Positions 1-7,886 of a stretch of 64,000 bases of DNA are shown here, piece after piece. The translations under genes and the position numbers were made by a program. The notes below the pieces were generated by a model. It was given only the letters and a program-made list of their open reading frames with translations. It was not told the DNA's origin and made no database searches. This DNA comes from GH45 sp046704385 (GTDB lineage: Bacteria > Bacteroidota > Bacteroidia > Bacteroidales > SZUA-534): contig JBJKSB010000050.1 of NCBI GenBank assembly GCA_046704385.1, forward strand, positions 6,418-70,417, given 5' to 3'. Positions within the stretch are counted from its first letter, which is position 1; each line of letters opens with the position of its first letter.

Positions 1-1
1 T

Positions 2-847
2 TCCTCTTTTGCTGAAAATACCAAAGACTTACTTATTCCAAAAACCGCAGTATTATGGACAGGGAAAAGGTCAGTGGTGTACGTTAAAAATCCAAACGTG
101 GAGCAACCGACTTTCAGGTACCGCGAAATTGTATTAGGACCCGTTGCCGGCGATTCTTACGTAGTGAATAGTGGTTTGCAGGAAGGTGAAGAAATTGCTA
201 TAAATGGTGTATTTAAAATTGATGCAGCTGCTCAACTGGCCGGGAAATCCAGCATGATGAACCCCGACGGAGGTTCAGGTTCTACAGGTGGTATGGCCGG
301 TATGGACATGAGTGGAGGTTCTACAAAAAAAAGTACTATGCAAATGCCGGAGAAAACCACAGAAAAACCAGCGGAAAAAGTAGCCGCCCAACCTGATCCT
401 GCATTCAAGCCTCAATTAACAGCAGTATACAAATCCTACCTGACAATGAAAAATGCGTTTATAAAGTCTGACCCAAAATTGGTTGTTAAAACTGCAAATT
501 CAGTATTGAGTCAACTGGGAAACGTTGATATGGAATTATTGAAAGGAGATAATCATAGGGTTTGGATGAAACAATTAGGTTCGCTTAAAGATAACCTGAA
601 TAAGATGATTGCCAAACCGGAAATTGAAAGCCAGCGTGAAGCTTTTGGGAAGTTTAACCTAACTTTTTATGAAACTATTAAAGGTTTTGGCCTGGCCGGA
701 ACAAAAACCTACTATCAGCACTGCCCCATGGCTTTTGAGGGTAAAGGGGCATACTGGTTTAGCGAATATGATTCAATCCAAAATCCTTATTATGGGGATG
801 CAATGTTAGGCTGTGGCGAAACAACTGAAACTTTAGATTATAAATAG
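2..847 (+). CDS. Efflux RND periplasmic adaptor (CusB-like) with DUF3347 tail, 5' partial
   Basis: The frame is open from base 2, so the gene begins outside the window; the GTG at 74 is only an internal valine codon. The visible part starts in the membrane-proximal region of an HlyD/CusB membrane-fusion protein (PKTAVLWTGKRSVVYVK, then VNSGLQEGEEIAINGVFKID). A Met/Gly/Ser-rich linker follows and then a C-terminal DUF3347 domain ending in YYQHCPMAF...GCGE, whose His, Met and Cys residues suit Cu(I)/Ag(I) handling. Adaptors of this family link an inner-membrane RND pump to an outer-membrane channel in the periplasm. The three genes downstream on the same strand are also metal-linked, which supports a copper/silver export role. 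The metal itself is inferred. Confidence 0.88.
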   Translation, partial: SSFAENTKDLLIPKTAVLWTGKRSVVYVKNPNVEQPTFRYREIVLGPVAGDSYVVNSGLQEGEEIAINGVFKIDAAAQLAGKSSMMNPDGGSGSTGGMAGMDMSGGSTKKSTMQMPEKTTEKPAEKVAAQPDPAFKPQLTAVYKSYLTMKNAFIKSDPKLVVKTANSVLSQLGNVDMELLKGDNHRVWMKQLGSLKDNLNKMIAKPEIESQREAFGKFNLTFYETIKGFGLAGTKTYYQHCPMAFEGKGAYWFSEYDSIQNPYYGDAMLGCGETTETLDYK

Positions 848-876
848 TTAAAATCAAATCACAAAAATTAAGAAAA

Positions 877-1392
877 ATGAGAAAATTTTTGAATTTATGG
901 AGTGTTGGAATAGTAGTTACATTGATGCTAACGGTTTCTTGTTCCAAAGATGGGTCACAATCTACAGATTACCTGAATGAAATACTGGGTACATACCAGG
1001 GAACTTACACAAGTTCAAATACGCTAAAATCAGGTAATACAGCTACTGCAGAAGTTTCAACAAATTCCGATAGCACACTGTTCATTCACTGCTACGGTGA
1101 CGAATTGGATACCACCATAATTATGGATGCCTATGAAAATGGCGATTCAATTATGGTTTGCAGCCAAAGCGAGGATTTTCAGGATGAATATGGTGGCATG
1201 AGTTTTGGCCGGGGCATGATGATGATGGGCTCTGATGACAACGAAACAGAGTGGCAGCATCATATGGCCGGATACCACAATGAAGGAAATTTACATTATG
1301 GTGGATTTGACATGAAAATGCACAGCTTTGAATACAGTTATAGAATGATGGGCGATTCCACCTATTATATTAAATTTCAAGGCTCCAAATAA
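877..1392 (+). CDS. Met/His-rich hypothetical lipoprotein of the metal cluster
   Basis: 171 residues. The N terminus is a lipoprotein signal peptide with a lipobox-like LTVSC and the lipidated Cys at about residue 22. The mature protein has no domain I recognise. Its second half is rich in Met and His (four consecutive Met, then WQHHM, MKMH), a composition common in periplasmic copper-binding proteins. It starts 29 bases after the adaptor gene and is followed by the DUF2231 gene, so cotranscription is likely. A role in copper binding is inference from composition and context only. Confidence 0.7.
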   Translation: MRKFLNLWSVGIVVTLMLTVSCSKDGSQSTDYLNEILGTYQGTYTSSNTLKSGNTATAEVSTNSDSTLFIHCYGDELDTTIIMDAYENGDSIMVCSQSEDFQDEYGGMSFGRGMMMMGSDDNETEWQHHMAGYHNEGNLHYGGFDMKMHSFEYSYRMMGDSTYYIKFQGSK

Positions 1393-1431
1393 ACAAAAAA
1401 TGAAATAGCTAACCTTTTAAAATTAATAATC

Positions 1432-1968
1432 ATGTTACCACTACATCCTTTAATTGTACATTTCCCCATAGCGTTGCTGATTGGGGCTATGGCTTTTCTG
1501 TTGATATCTTATATCAAACCGGGTAAAGCCGATATTTTTAGAGAACTGTTTAAATGGAATCTTCTTTTAGGAACCATTGGATCAATTGCGGCTGTAATAA
1601 GCGGACTAATCCAGGAAGATACTCTTATTCATAACGAAGCCATCCATGAATTGATGGAACTGCACGAAAAACTGGGGATAATTTTTACAACGGTTTTTAT
1701 TTTACTTAACGTTTGGTTATGGTGGAAAAAACCTGACTTCAAAAAGCCCGGTGGTATTACTTTTTCCATTGTTTTTGTTGCCGCCATTTTAGTTATGGCT
1801 TTTTCAGCCCATTTGGGTGGCAGGATGGTTTATGAACAAGGGGCCGGAGTGAAACCAATGGAACAGATTATTCTTCAAAACGGAGGATCGCAGCATCACC
1901 ATCATCATGGAGATAAGGACGATGATCATGATGAAGACCATAATCATAGTGCTGATCATGAAGACTAA
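1432..1968 (+). CDS. DUF2231 membrane protein with His/Asp-rich C-terminal tail
   Basis: 178 residues with four predicted membrane helices and the family opening LHPLIVHFPIALL, matching DUF2231 membrane proteins. Two conserved-looking polar positions (HPLIVHFP near residue 5 and ELHEKLG near 76) resemble the histidines of heme- or metal-associated small membrane proteins. The C terminus after the last helix is a run of His and Asp (five consecutive His, then alternating D/H), presumably a soluble metal-binding tail. Biochemical function of the family is not established. It lies between the Met-rich lipoprotein and the HMA protein in a same-strand cluster, so a link to copper or another transition metal is likely. 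Confidence 0.82.
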   Translation: MLPLHPLIVHFPIALLIGAMAFLLISYIKPGKADIFRELFKWNLLLGTIGSIAAVISGLIQEDTLIHNEAIHELMELHEKLGIIFTTVFILLNVWLWWKKPDFKKPGGITFSIVFVAAILVMAFSAHLGGRMVYEQGAGVKPMEQIILQNGGSQHHHHHGDKDDDHDEDHNHSADHED

Positions 1969-2018
1969 GTTGAACAAGATTAATAAATTAAAATATAAAT
2001 ACAATAAAAAGTTGAATT

Positions 2019-2396
2019 ATGAAAAAAACCATTTTATTGAGCTTCATGCTCACAGTAGTTTTCGGTTTAACCGGCATGGCCCAAAGCAAAACCGAAAATA
2101 TTAAAGTTTACGGCAAATGCGGTATGTGTCAAAAACGCATTGAAACCGCTGCCAAATCAGTTGACGGAGTAACCAAAGCCACCTGGGATATGAAAACCCA
2201 AATGATGGAAGTTTCCTTCGACAGTACTAAAACCAATCTTGATAAGATTGAACTGGCAGAAGCCAAAGTGGGTCATGATACCGACATGCACAAAGCTGAT
2301 AATGAAACCTACAACAATCTTCCAAGCTGTTGTCATTACGATCGTCCTGATGGTACAAAATCAGAGATGAAAAAAGATTGCGAAATGAAGAAGTAA
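2019..2396 (+). CDS. Periplasmic heavy-metal-associated (HMA) domain protein
   Basis: 125 residues. A signal peptide ending near MAQS is followed by an HMA domain with the metal-binding GKCGMC (Cys34 and Cys37) and the expected pattern VDGVTKATWDMKTQMMEVSFD. HMA domains bind Cu(I), Ag(I) or Zn(II) through the CxxC. After the domain comes HDTDMHKADNETY and NLPSCCHYDRP, a further Cys/His site often seen in Bacteroidota periplasmic versions. It is the last gene of the metal cluster. The gene start is fixed by the signal peptide; no stronger upstream start is present. Confidence 0.88.
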   Translation: MKKTILLSFMLTVVFGLTGMAQSKTENIKVYGKCGMCQKRIETAAKSVDGVTKATWDMKTQMMEVSFDSTKTNLDKIELAEAKVGHDTDMHKADNETYNNLPSCCHYDRPDGTKSEMKKDCEMKK

Positions 2397-2544
2397 TCTT
2401 TAATTAGTTATTTACCCGGGGTGCGTGAGCCATGGTAAAGAAATCATGCAAATGCATTCCGGGTTTAGTCATTTTCCACTGCAGCTTATTCAAAATTTTA
2501 TTATCTAAGCCTTCTGTGCAAAAGTGTATTACTTATTCTTAAAG

Positions 2545-2703
2545 GTTAGAACTTCAAGGTTCTTTCGGATCACTTCAGAAATTTGGTGGATTAAAATTCA
2601 GATTGATAAAACTGACAAATAAATCAATATCATTCCTGTTCTTTTCCTGTGATAAAAAGAACCAAAAATCAACCGAAATATCAAGTGATCCGTTCTTTCT
2701 AAC
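2545..2703. repeat. Imperfect inverted-repeat element, about 159 bp
   Basis: The left arm begins GTTAGAACTTCAAGG and continues to CGGATCACTT at 2574; the right end, read in reverse, is GTTAGAAAGAACGGATCACT. Similarity continues inward more weakly (AGAAATTTGGTGGATT against GATATTTCGGTTGATT). The element fills the non-coding gap between the HMA gene and the tRNAs. No reading frame of note lies in it. It looks like a miniature inverted-repeat element or remnant; no target duplication is evident. Confidence 0.5.
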
Positions 2704-2786
2704 TTTATAGAGAATATTCAATTATTTTAATTTACCAGTATAAACAGATAAAAAAGACTGCCATATCTGACAGTCCTTTCAACCCG

Positions 2787-2858
2787 AGCGGGAAACGGGA
2801 ATCGAACCCGCGGCCCTTAGCTTGGGAAGCTAATGCTCTACCCCTGAGCTACTCCCGC
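2787..2858 (-). tRNA. tRNA-Gly (anticodon CCC)
   Basis: The reverse complement folds as a cloverleaf: acceptor GCGGGAG paired with TTCCCGC, D arm with AGCTCAGGGGTAGAGC, anticodon stem TTAGC/GCTAA around loop TTCCCAA, and T arm GCGGG-TTCGATT-CCCGT. The anticodon CCC reads GGG glycine codons. Discriminator base is T and CCA is not encoded. It lies 20 bases from tRNA-Thr on the same strand, so the two are probably one transcript. Confidence 0.96.
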
Positions 2859-2878
2859 TTCTTTATTATACTTCTTTG

Positions 2879-2950
2879 AGCCTCTCATGGGATTTGAACC
2901 CACGACCTGCTCATTACGAATGAGCTGCTCTACCGCTGAGCTAAAGAGGC
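2879..2950 (-). tRNA. tRNA-Thr (anticodon CGT)
   Basis: On the minus strand the acceptor GCCTCTT pairs with GAGAGGC, the D arm contains TAGCTCAGCGGTAGAGCA, the anticodon stem GCTCA/TGAGC holds loop TTCGTAA, and the T loop is TTCAAAT. The anticodon CGT reads ACG threonine codons. CCA is not encoded. It precedes tRNA-Gly in the direction of transcription. Confidence 0.96.
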
Positions 2951-3016
2951 ACGCATTCGGGGTGTAAATGTATTATTTTATTTATTTTGTAATGCATTTT
3001 ATTAAAAAAAAATAAA

Positions 3017-3886
3017 CTAAAGCTTTACAAACCAACTCAACATAGGTATCGGAGCTGGCATTAAACTTCCATTGACGGCCAAGGCAGCCAACCCAAACTG
3101 GAAAGCTTTGTTTGTACCTCTCGAAAACCGTAAACCCGGGATAATCAGAGCCCCGCTATGATCACCCACTACGATGAAAGAGTCGCCGACAAATGTTATT
3201 TTTTCTGAAATTTTTATCATGGTTGCCACTGAAAGTAAAGCAGTACTATAAGTGTTCCCGTCCCCGGAGTTAACGCCAACCCAACCTCCCGACAAGGTCA
3301 GATTTGCCTTTCTGTCGCCAAGTGTAAAAGCGCCATAGGCCAACATTCCTCCGGCATTATATTTTACCCAGCTTGCTGTTCCAGCCAGAACACCTAAGGC
3401 CACGCTCGTTTTATCACTCAAATTGAATGATTTTTTTACCGAACCAATTATGGGTATCCCCATCCAGGTAGTCATACCGCCAAGTGTAAAATTGTTTTTC
3501 ACGGCAAACTGTATATCAGGTCCGTATAAATTCATCAACACATAGTTATCGCCCTTGTCAATTGATAAACCATTGGTTGTTATAAAATAACGTGTCGAAT
3601 AGGTTTCGGCACCATAATAACCTCGTTTGGACACATCTTTTTCACTAATTTCCTCAATTTTTTTAATCTCGTACTTGGGAATAAACAGCCGGCCAATGGT
3701 CTGCGTCTCGATCAGCACCTCACGCTCATCGTTCTTTAACAATTTGCCAACGTATTCAGACCCATCGTTTTTTACTACCAGGTAGGTTTTTGTGGTATCA
3801 GGTAACTGAACATTTTCATCCATACTCTGAGCCAGTATTTGGTTCAGTGAAATGAAGAAAAACAGAATGAAAACTAATTTTTTCAT
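3017..3886 (-). CDS. Hypothetical exported outer-membrane-type protein
   Basis: 289 residues with a Sec signal peptide ending near LAQS. An N-terminal segment (about 30-75), TKTYLVVKNDGSEYVGKLLK, resembles a small beta domain that Bacteroidota often place in front of beta-barrel proteins. The rest (about 90-289) is Gly-rich with alternating hydrophobic strands and ends in LSWFVKL with a C-terminal aromatic/hydrophobic pattern, which suggests an outer-membrane beta barrel. No enzyme motif is visible and I do not recognise a named family. The gene stands alone, upstream of the tRNA pair on the same strand. Confidence 0.72.
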   Translation of the reverse strand: MKKLVFILFFFISLNQILAQSMDENVQLPDTTKTYLVVKNDGSEYVGKLLKNDEREVLIETQTIGRLFIPKYEIKKIEEISEKDVSKRGYYGAETYSTRYFITTNGLSIDKGDNYVLMNLYGPDIQFAVKNNFTLGGMTTWMGIPIIGSVKKSFNLSDKTSVALGVLAGTASWVKYNAGGMLAYGAFTLGDRKANLTLSGGWVGVNSGDGNTYSTALLSVATMIKISEKITFVGDSFIVVGDHSGALIIPGLRFSRGTNKAFQFGLAALAVNGSLMPAPIPMLSWFVKL

Positions 3887-4027
3887 CGATCTTAGTATAA
3901 AAAGTTAAAACGGATTCAGCCTAAAGGCAAAAAAGCAAGAAAACCTGATAAATTTTCACTTTTAGAAAATTTATGTTGCGTGAGTCACTCCAGTTTAGAG
4001 TTTTAGTTCCCAATACTATACAGGTTG

Positions 4028-4113
4028 TTCATAAAGTTCTGTTTAAATACTCATCGGACTAAGTTGCTGGTTTAAAAATGAGTCATCCGATGAATTTAAT
4101 GTTACTTAATGAA
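4028..4113 (+). repeat. Dispersed palindromic repeat, copy 1 (core inverted relative to flanks)
   Basis: 86 bp beginning TTCATAAAG and ending ACTTAATGAA. It contains the arms TCATCGGA and TCCGATGA around a central segment. The flanks match the copy at 49399 in the same orientation, but the central segment (CTAAGTTGCTGGTTT) is the reverse complement of the centre of that copy (AAACCAGCAACTTAG). Other copies are at 25279 and 57121. The gap 3887-4293 otherwise holds only the promoter-like site before the ABC-F gene. Confidence 0.75.
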
Positions 4114-4265
4114 TCTTCTACCAGATATAAAAATAATCATTTTCCGATTCAGATATCTACTTGACCAAAAATTTTAGTTACAAAATAAATTAGGTAACAA
4201 ATGGCACAGAATTAATTATCTGAAAAATCTTACCAAAAACCCTTCGGGTTCAGAATTACTTTTTG

Positions 4266-4273
4266 TACGTTTG
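4266..4273 (+). promoter_or_regulatory. Bacteroidota -7 element (TACGTTTG) before the ABC-F gene
   Basis: TACGTTTG fits the Bacteroidota -7 consensus TAnnTTTG and lies 20 bases upstream of the ATG at 4294, giving a short leader. I see no good TTTG -33 box at the usual 19-21 base spacing, so support is partial. Confidence 0.4.
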
Positions 4274-4293
4274 CGGCCTCAAAAAAAAGTAAC

Positions 4294-5904
4294 ATGATAA
4301 CTGTATCAAATCTATCAATTCAATTCGACAAAAAACCTCTATTTTCAGGTGTTAACGTTAAATTCAATCCAGGCAACTGTTACGGAGTAATTGGAGCCAA
4401 TGGAGCCGGCAAATCTACCTTTTTAAGGATGCTTTCGGGCCAACTTGATTCTACCACCGGCTCCATCCAGATGGGTAGTGGGGAACGTTTAGCCGTTCTA
4501 AAACAGGATCACTTTGAATTTGACCAGTTTACTGTGATTGAAACGGTTATTATGGGCTATAAGGAATTATATGAAGTGCGAAATGAGAAAGATGCGCTGT
4601 ATCTGAAACCTGATTTTGATGAAAATGATGGTATTAAAGCTGCTCATCTCGAAGAACGTTTTGCCGAAATGAATGGCTGGAATGCGGAAAGTGATGCAGC
4701 TCAGTTATTAAGTGGATTGGATATTAAAGAGATACTGCATGAAAAACCAATGAGTGAACTTAGCGGTAAAGAAAAAGTTAAAGTGCTTTTAGCCCAGGCT
4801 CTATTCGGAAATCCCGATAACCTGTTACTCGATGAGCCCACCAACGACCTTGACCTGGAAACCGTCCTGTGGCTTGAAAATTATTTATCGAATTTTGAGA
4901 ATACCGTGATTGTGGTTTCGCACGACCGACACTTTTTAGATAATGTTTGTACCGATATACTGGATATTGATCATAATAAAATTGAAACTTATACCGGTAA
5001 TTATTCATTTTGGTATGAATCAAGCCAATTAGCCTCACGTCAGATTGCCCAACAAAATAAAAAGGCTGAGGAAAAGAAAAAGGAACTGGAAGAATTTATC
5101 AGACGATTTAGTGCCAATGTGGCTAAGGCAAAGCAAACCACCAGCCGTAAAAAAATGCTTGAAAAGCTAAATATTGAAAACATCCAGCCTTCTACAAGAC
5201 GTTATCCGGGAATCATTTTCCAACAGGAACGACCGGCAGGAAATATAGTTCTTGAGGTGGAAAACCTGTCGTATGCCATTGACGGGGAATATCTTTTTAA
5301 GAATCTGTCTTTTAATGTGGAAAAAGACGATAAGATTATCTTCCATTCAATTGATAACCGTGCCATGACAGCCTTGTTTGAAATCCTTAACGGCAGACTG
5401 GAACCGGAAAGCGGAACATTCCGTTGGGGACAGACTATTACCTCTGCTTACCTCCCGATGGACAACAGCGAATATTTTCAAAAAGAGGTTACCCTGATGG
5501 ACTGGATTACTCCCTACTCGGAAGATTCTTTGGAATCAACCCTGCGCGGTCATCTGGGGAAAATGCTATTTTCAGGCGACGAGGTGTATAAAAAATGTAC
5601 CGTTTTATCAGGAGGCGAAAAGGTTCGTTGTATGATTGCCCGAATGATGCTGACTAAAGCGAACACGCTTATTTTAGACCACCCCACCAACCACCTGGAT
5701 ATGGAAAGCATCCAGGCTTTTAATAATAATTTAAAATTGTATCCGGGCCAGGTCTTAATGGCCAGCCACGACCATGAGTTTATAAACACGGTAACCAACC
5801 GGATAATTGAAATGGGACCCAATGGCCAGATTGACCAGCTGATGAATTTTGAAGATTACCTAACGGATGAATCAATCAAGGAAAAAAGAAAAAATATTTA
5901 TTAA
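4294..5904 (+). CDS. ABC-F family ATPase, YbiT type, with degenerate second ATPase half
   Basis: 536 residues, close to E. coli YbiT (about 530) and similar to it along the whole length from memory. ABC-F proteins act at the ribosome and are not transporters. Half 1 is complete: Walker A GANGAGKST (34-42), Walker B LLLDEPTNDLD. The linker (about 250-310) is charged and helical, with the ARM-like RRFSANVAKAKQTTSRKK. Half 2 has lost its P loop (IIFHSIDNRAMTALFE in that place) and its catalytic Glu (LDHPTNHLD), while its signature LSGGEK is intact; the half 1 signature is altered to LSGKEK. One composite ATP site is therefore intact and the other degenerate. The gene is free of stops or frameshifts. 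Confidence 0.92.
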   Translation: MITVSNLSIQFDKKPLFSGVNVKFNPGNCYGVIGANGAGKSTFLRMLSGQLDSTTGSIQMGSGERLAVLKQDHFEFDQFTVIETVIMGYKELYEVRNEKDALYLKPDFDENDGIKAAHLEERFAEMNGWNAESDAAQLLSGLDIKEILHEKPMSELSGKEKVKVLLAQALFGNPDNLLLDEPTNDLDLETVLWLENYLSNFENTVIVVSHDRHFLDNVCTDILDIDHNKIETYTGNYSFWYESSQLASRQIAQQNKKAEEKKKELEEFIRRFSANVAKAKQTTSRKKMLEKLNIENIQPSTRRYPGIIFQQERPAGNIVLEVENLSYAIDGEYLFKNLSFNVEKDDKIIFHSIDNRAMTALFEILNGRLEPESGTFRWGQTITSAYLPMDNSEYFQKEVTLMDWITPYSEDSLESTLRGHLGKMLFSGDEVYKKCTVLSGGEKVRCMIARMMLTKANTLILDHPTNHLDMESIQAFNNNLKLYPGQVLMASHDHEFINTVTNRIIEMGPNGQIDQLMNFEDYLTDESIKEKRKNIY

Positions 5905-5957
5905 CAATTTCATTTCTTTAGAAATTTCCATCTGAATAATAATTCCTGCTTATTGGA

Positions 5958-6170
5958 GCTACTATGTACCCACAAATAATAAGTAGTATTTTCTGGTTAT
6001 TATTGATGCACCCTTTCCCCTATCAGGACCTTCAGGGTAAAACTTTATAGTAAGCAGAGGATTTTGCTATTTCGGATCTTCCCTTGAAAAAGGGGAGAAA
6101 CCCTACAGGTAGAGGGGTGCCAAGAATTAAACTATTTAAGTACGAATAAAAGATGTGGGTACACAGTAGC
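5958..6170. repeat. MITE-like inverted-repeat element, 213 bp
   Basis: Termini GCTACTATGTACCCACA (5958-5974) and TGTGGGTACACAGTAGC (6154-6170) are inverted copies with one mismatch over 17 bases. A second, inner imperfect inverted pair follows the pattern GCACCCTTTCCCC...AGGGT against ACCCT...GAGGGGTGC. There is no coding frame and no clear target duplication. The remaining intergenic sequence up to 6540 shows nothing I can name. Confidence 0.6.
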
Positions 6171-6540
6171 CATGAAAGAAATGCTTCTCAACCTGATTTT
6201 TACCTGCAGACTAAAGCAGGTTTTTGAACACGTACAATAAACTACACCGCAAAGCAGGAAAATATATCTGCTAAAACCATTACTCCTTTCCTTCGATTAA
6301 GGCACATAAGTGCCTGACTAATAAATCAATAACTGCTGAGCAACAGCGCATTCTTTTTGGAAAACTTCCAAAACCTTCTTAAATTTATTTCATTCAACCT
6401 AATTAATTACCGCTTGGTAGTCGCTGACTTTATTATTACAGTGGTTATATTTATTTAATACTCTGTAATATATTATAAATTAAGCTACTTTGAATTTACA
6501 GCCGCGTAAAATATGATGGCTAACCTTAAAGAAGAGTTAA

Positions 6541-7530
6541 ATGAAGACAATCTATCCAAAACTAACACTTATATTATCGATTACCGTAGTATTATTTGGA
6601 GCTTGTTCAGATGATAACGGTGATGAAGAAAACCCTTCAGATAATTATAAACAAGAAATGCGAAATTTTGTGCAGGGTATTAGCAGCTACGCTAAAAATA
6701 CTGATAATAATTTCATTATTATTCCTCAAAATGGTCCGGAACTCGTCACAGCTGATGGCAACGAAGACGGAGTAGCTGATACAAAATATCTTAATGCAAT
6801 TGATGGTGTTGGCAGAGAAGACCTGTTTTATGGTTATGACAATGACAATGAGGCAACACCTTCGTCTGAAAGCATATATTTGATAGCATTTCTGGATATT
6901 TGTAAACAAAACGGGGTCGAAGTTTTAACCACGGATTATTGCTGGGATCATAGCAAAATGGATGATTCGTACAGTAAAAACGCCGAAAAAAATTACATCT
7001 CCTTTGCAGCTCCTGACAGAGAATTAAATGTAATTCCTGATTATCCCGCTGGTCTCTACAATGAAAATAGCAATGATATAAATTCTCTGGCCGAAGCAAA
7101 AAATTTTATATACCTGCTTAACCCCGAGAAATTTGCAGATAAACAAGCATTTATTGATGCGCTGAATGAAACTAACTATGATGTAATTATTATGGATATG
7201 TTTTTGGATGATATAGCATTTACTTCCACAGAGGTAAATCAATTAAAACAAAAGCAGAATGGTGGACAACGGCTGGTAATTTCCTATATGAGTATTGGCG
7301 AAGCCGAAGATTATCGCTATTACTGGAATGATTCCTGGGCAGTTGGCAATCCGCAATGGCTTGAGGCAGAAAACCCTGACTGGGAAGGTAATTATAAGGT
7401 TAAATATTGGGACAGTGAGTGGCAAAATATCATTTATGGAACGAATGATTCTTACTTAGACAAAATTATCGATGCTGAATTTGATGGCGTTTATCTGGAT
7501 ATTATTGATGCCTTCGAATACTTTGAGTAA
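6541..7530 (+). CDS. GH114 / TM1410-like endo-alpha-1,4-polygalactosaminidase family lipoprotein
   Basis: 329 residues. A lipoprotein signal with Cys near 22 (FGACSDD) is followed by an acidic linker. The body matches the TM1410/GH114 (beta/alpha)8 family: the N-terminal strand-like MRNFVQGISSYAK, the internal YDVIIMDMFLDD, the hallmark VISYMSIGEAEDYRYYW, and the C-terminal FDGVYLDIIDAFEYFE. Related enzymes hydrolyse alpha-1,4-galactosaminoglycans such as Pel-like polymers, but many members are uncharacterised. It would sit on the cell surface or outer-membrane inner face. The gene is isolated, between two long non-coding gaps. Confidence 0.82.
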   Translation: MKTIYPKLTLILSITVVLFGACSDDNGDEENPSDNYKQEMRNFVQGISSYAKNTDNNFIIIPQNGPELVTADGNEDGVADTKYLNAIDGVGREDLFYGYDNDNEATPSSESIYLIAFLDICKQNGVEVLTTDYCWDHSKMDDSYSKNAEKNYISFAAPDRELNVIPDYPAGLYNENSNDINSLAEAKNFIYLLNPEKFADKQAFIDALNETNYDVIIMDMFLDDIAFTSTEVNQLKQKQNGGQRLVISYMSIGEAEDYRYYWNDSWAVGNPQWLEAENPDWEGNYKVKYWDSEWQNIIYGTNDSYLDKIIDAEFDGVYLDIIDAFEYFE

Positions 7531-7668
7531 TGTACGAATAATTAAAATATAGCACCAGAACTGTAACCATTTTTCCGACAAACCAAAGCATGCCATTTAT
7601 CTGCCAAAATTAATCGCGAAGGCTGATTAATTTCAGTTTTTTACAACGTAACTAACAGTCAAAAATCC

Positions 7669-7833
7669 GTGACCTATATAAATTGGAATGAATCGAGGAC
7701 TGATACCCTGGAAGCAACCTACAATGAAATAAACGGTTATCAAAAAAAAGAAGTTTGGTTTAACGGTGAAAAGGTTTGGGGTTGGAATACAATGTCAGAC
7801 GAATATTTTTGCTACAAATTAGTCATAAAATAA
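7669..7833 (+). pseudogene. Orphan coding-like fragment (54 codons from GTG)
   Basis: Between 7531 and 7886 the only coding-like stretch is a frame running from a TGA near 7621 to the TAA at 7831-7833. From the GTG at 7669 it would encode about 54 residues including VTYINWNESRTDTLEATY and EVWFNGEKVWGWNTM. The amino acid usage (Trp, Tyr, Asn) looks like real protein of an extracellular Bacteroidota type. No ATG start or leader is present. I judge it to be the 3' end of a decayed gene, possibly a former neighbour of the GH114-like lipoprotein. This is a low-confidence call. Confidence 0.3.
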
Positions 7834-7886
7834 TAACCTGACCAACTCTTTAAGTTATGTCAAAATTCCTTTTATTCATACCGATA

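Noticed and set aside
2414..2464. Hairpin ACCCGGGGTGC...GCATTCCGGGT after the HMA gene as a terminator
   Set aside because: Two mismatches, a 29-base loop and no T-run after the stem; too weak to call.
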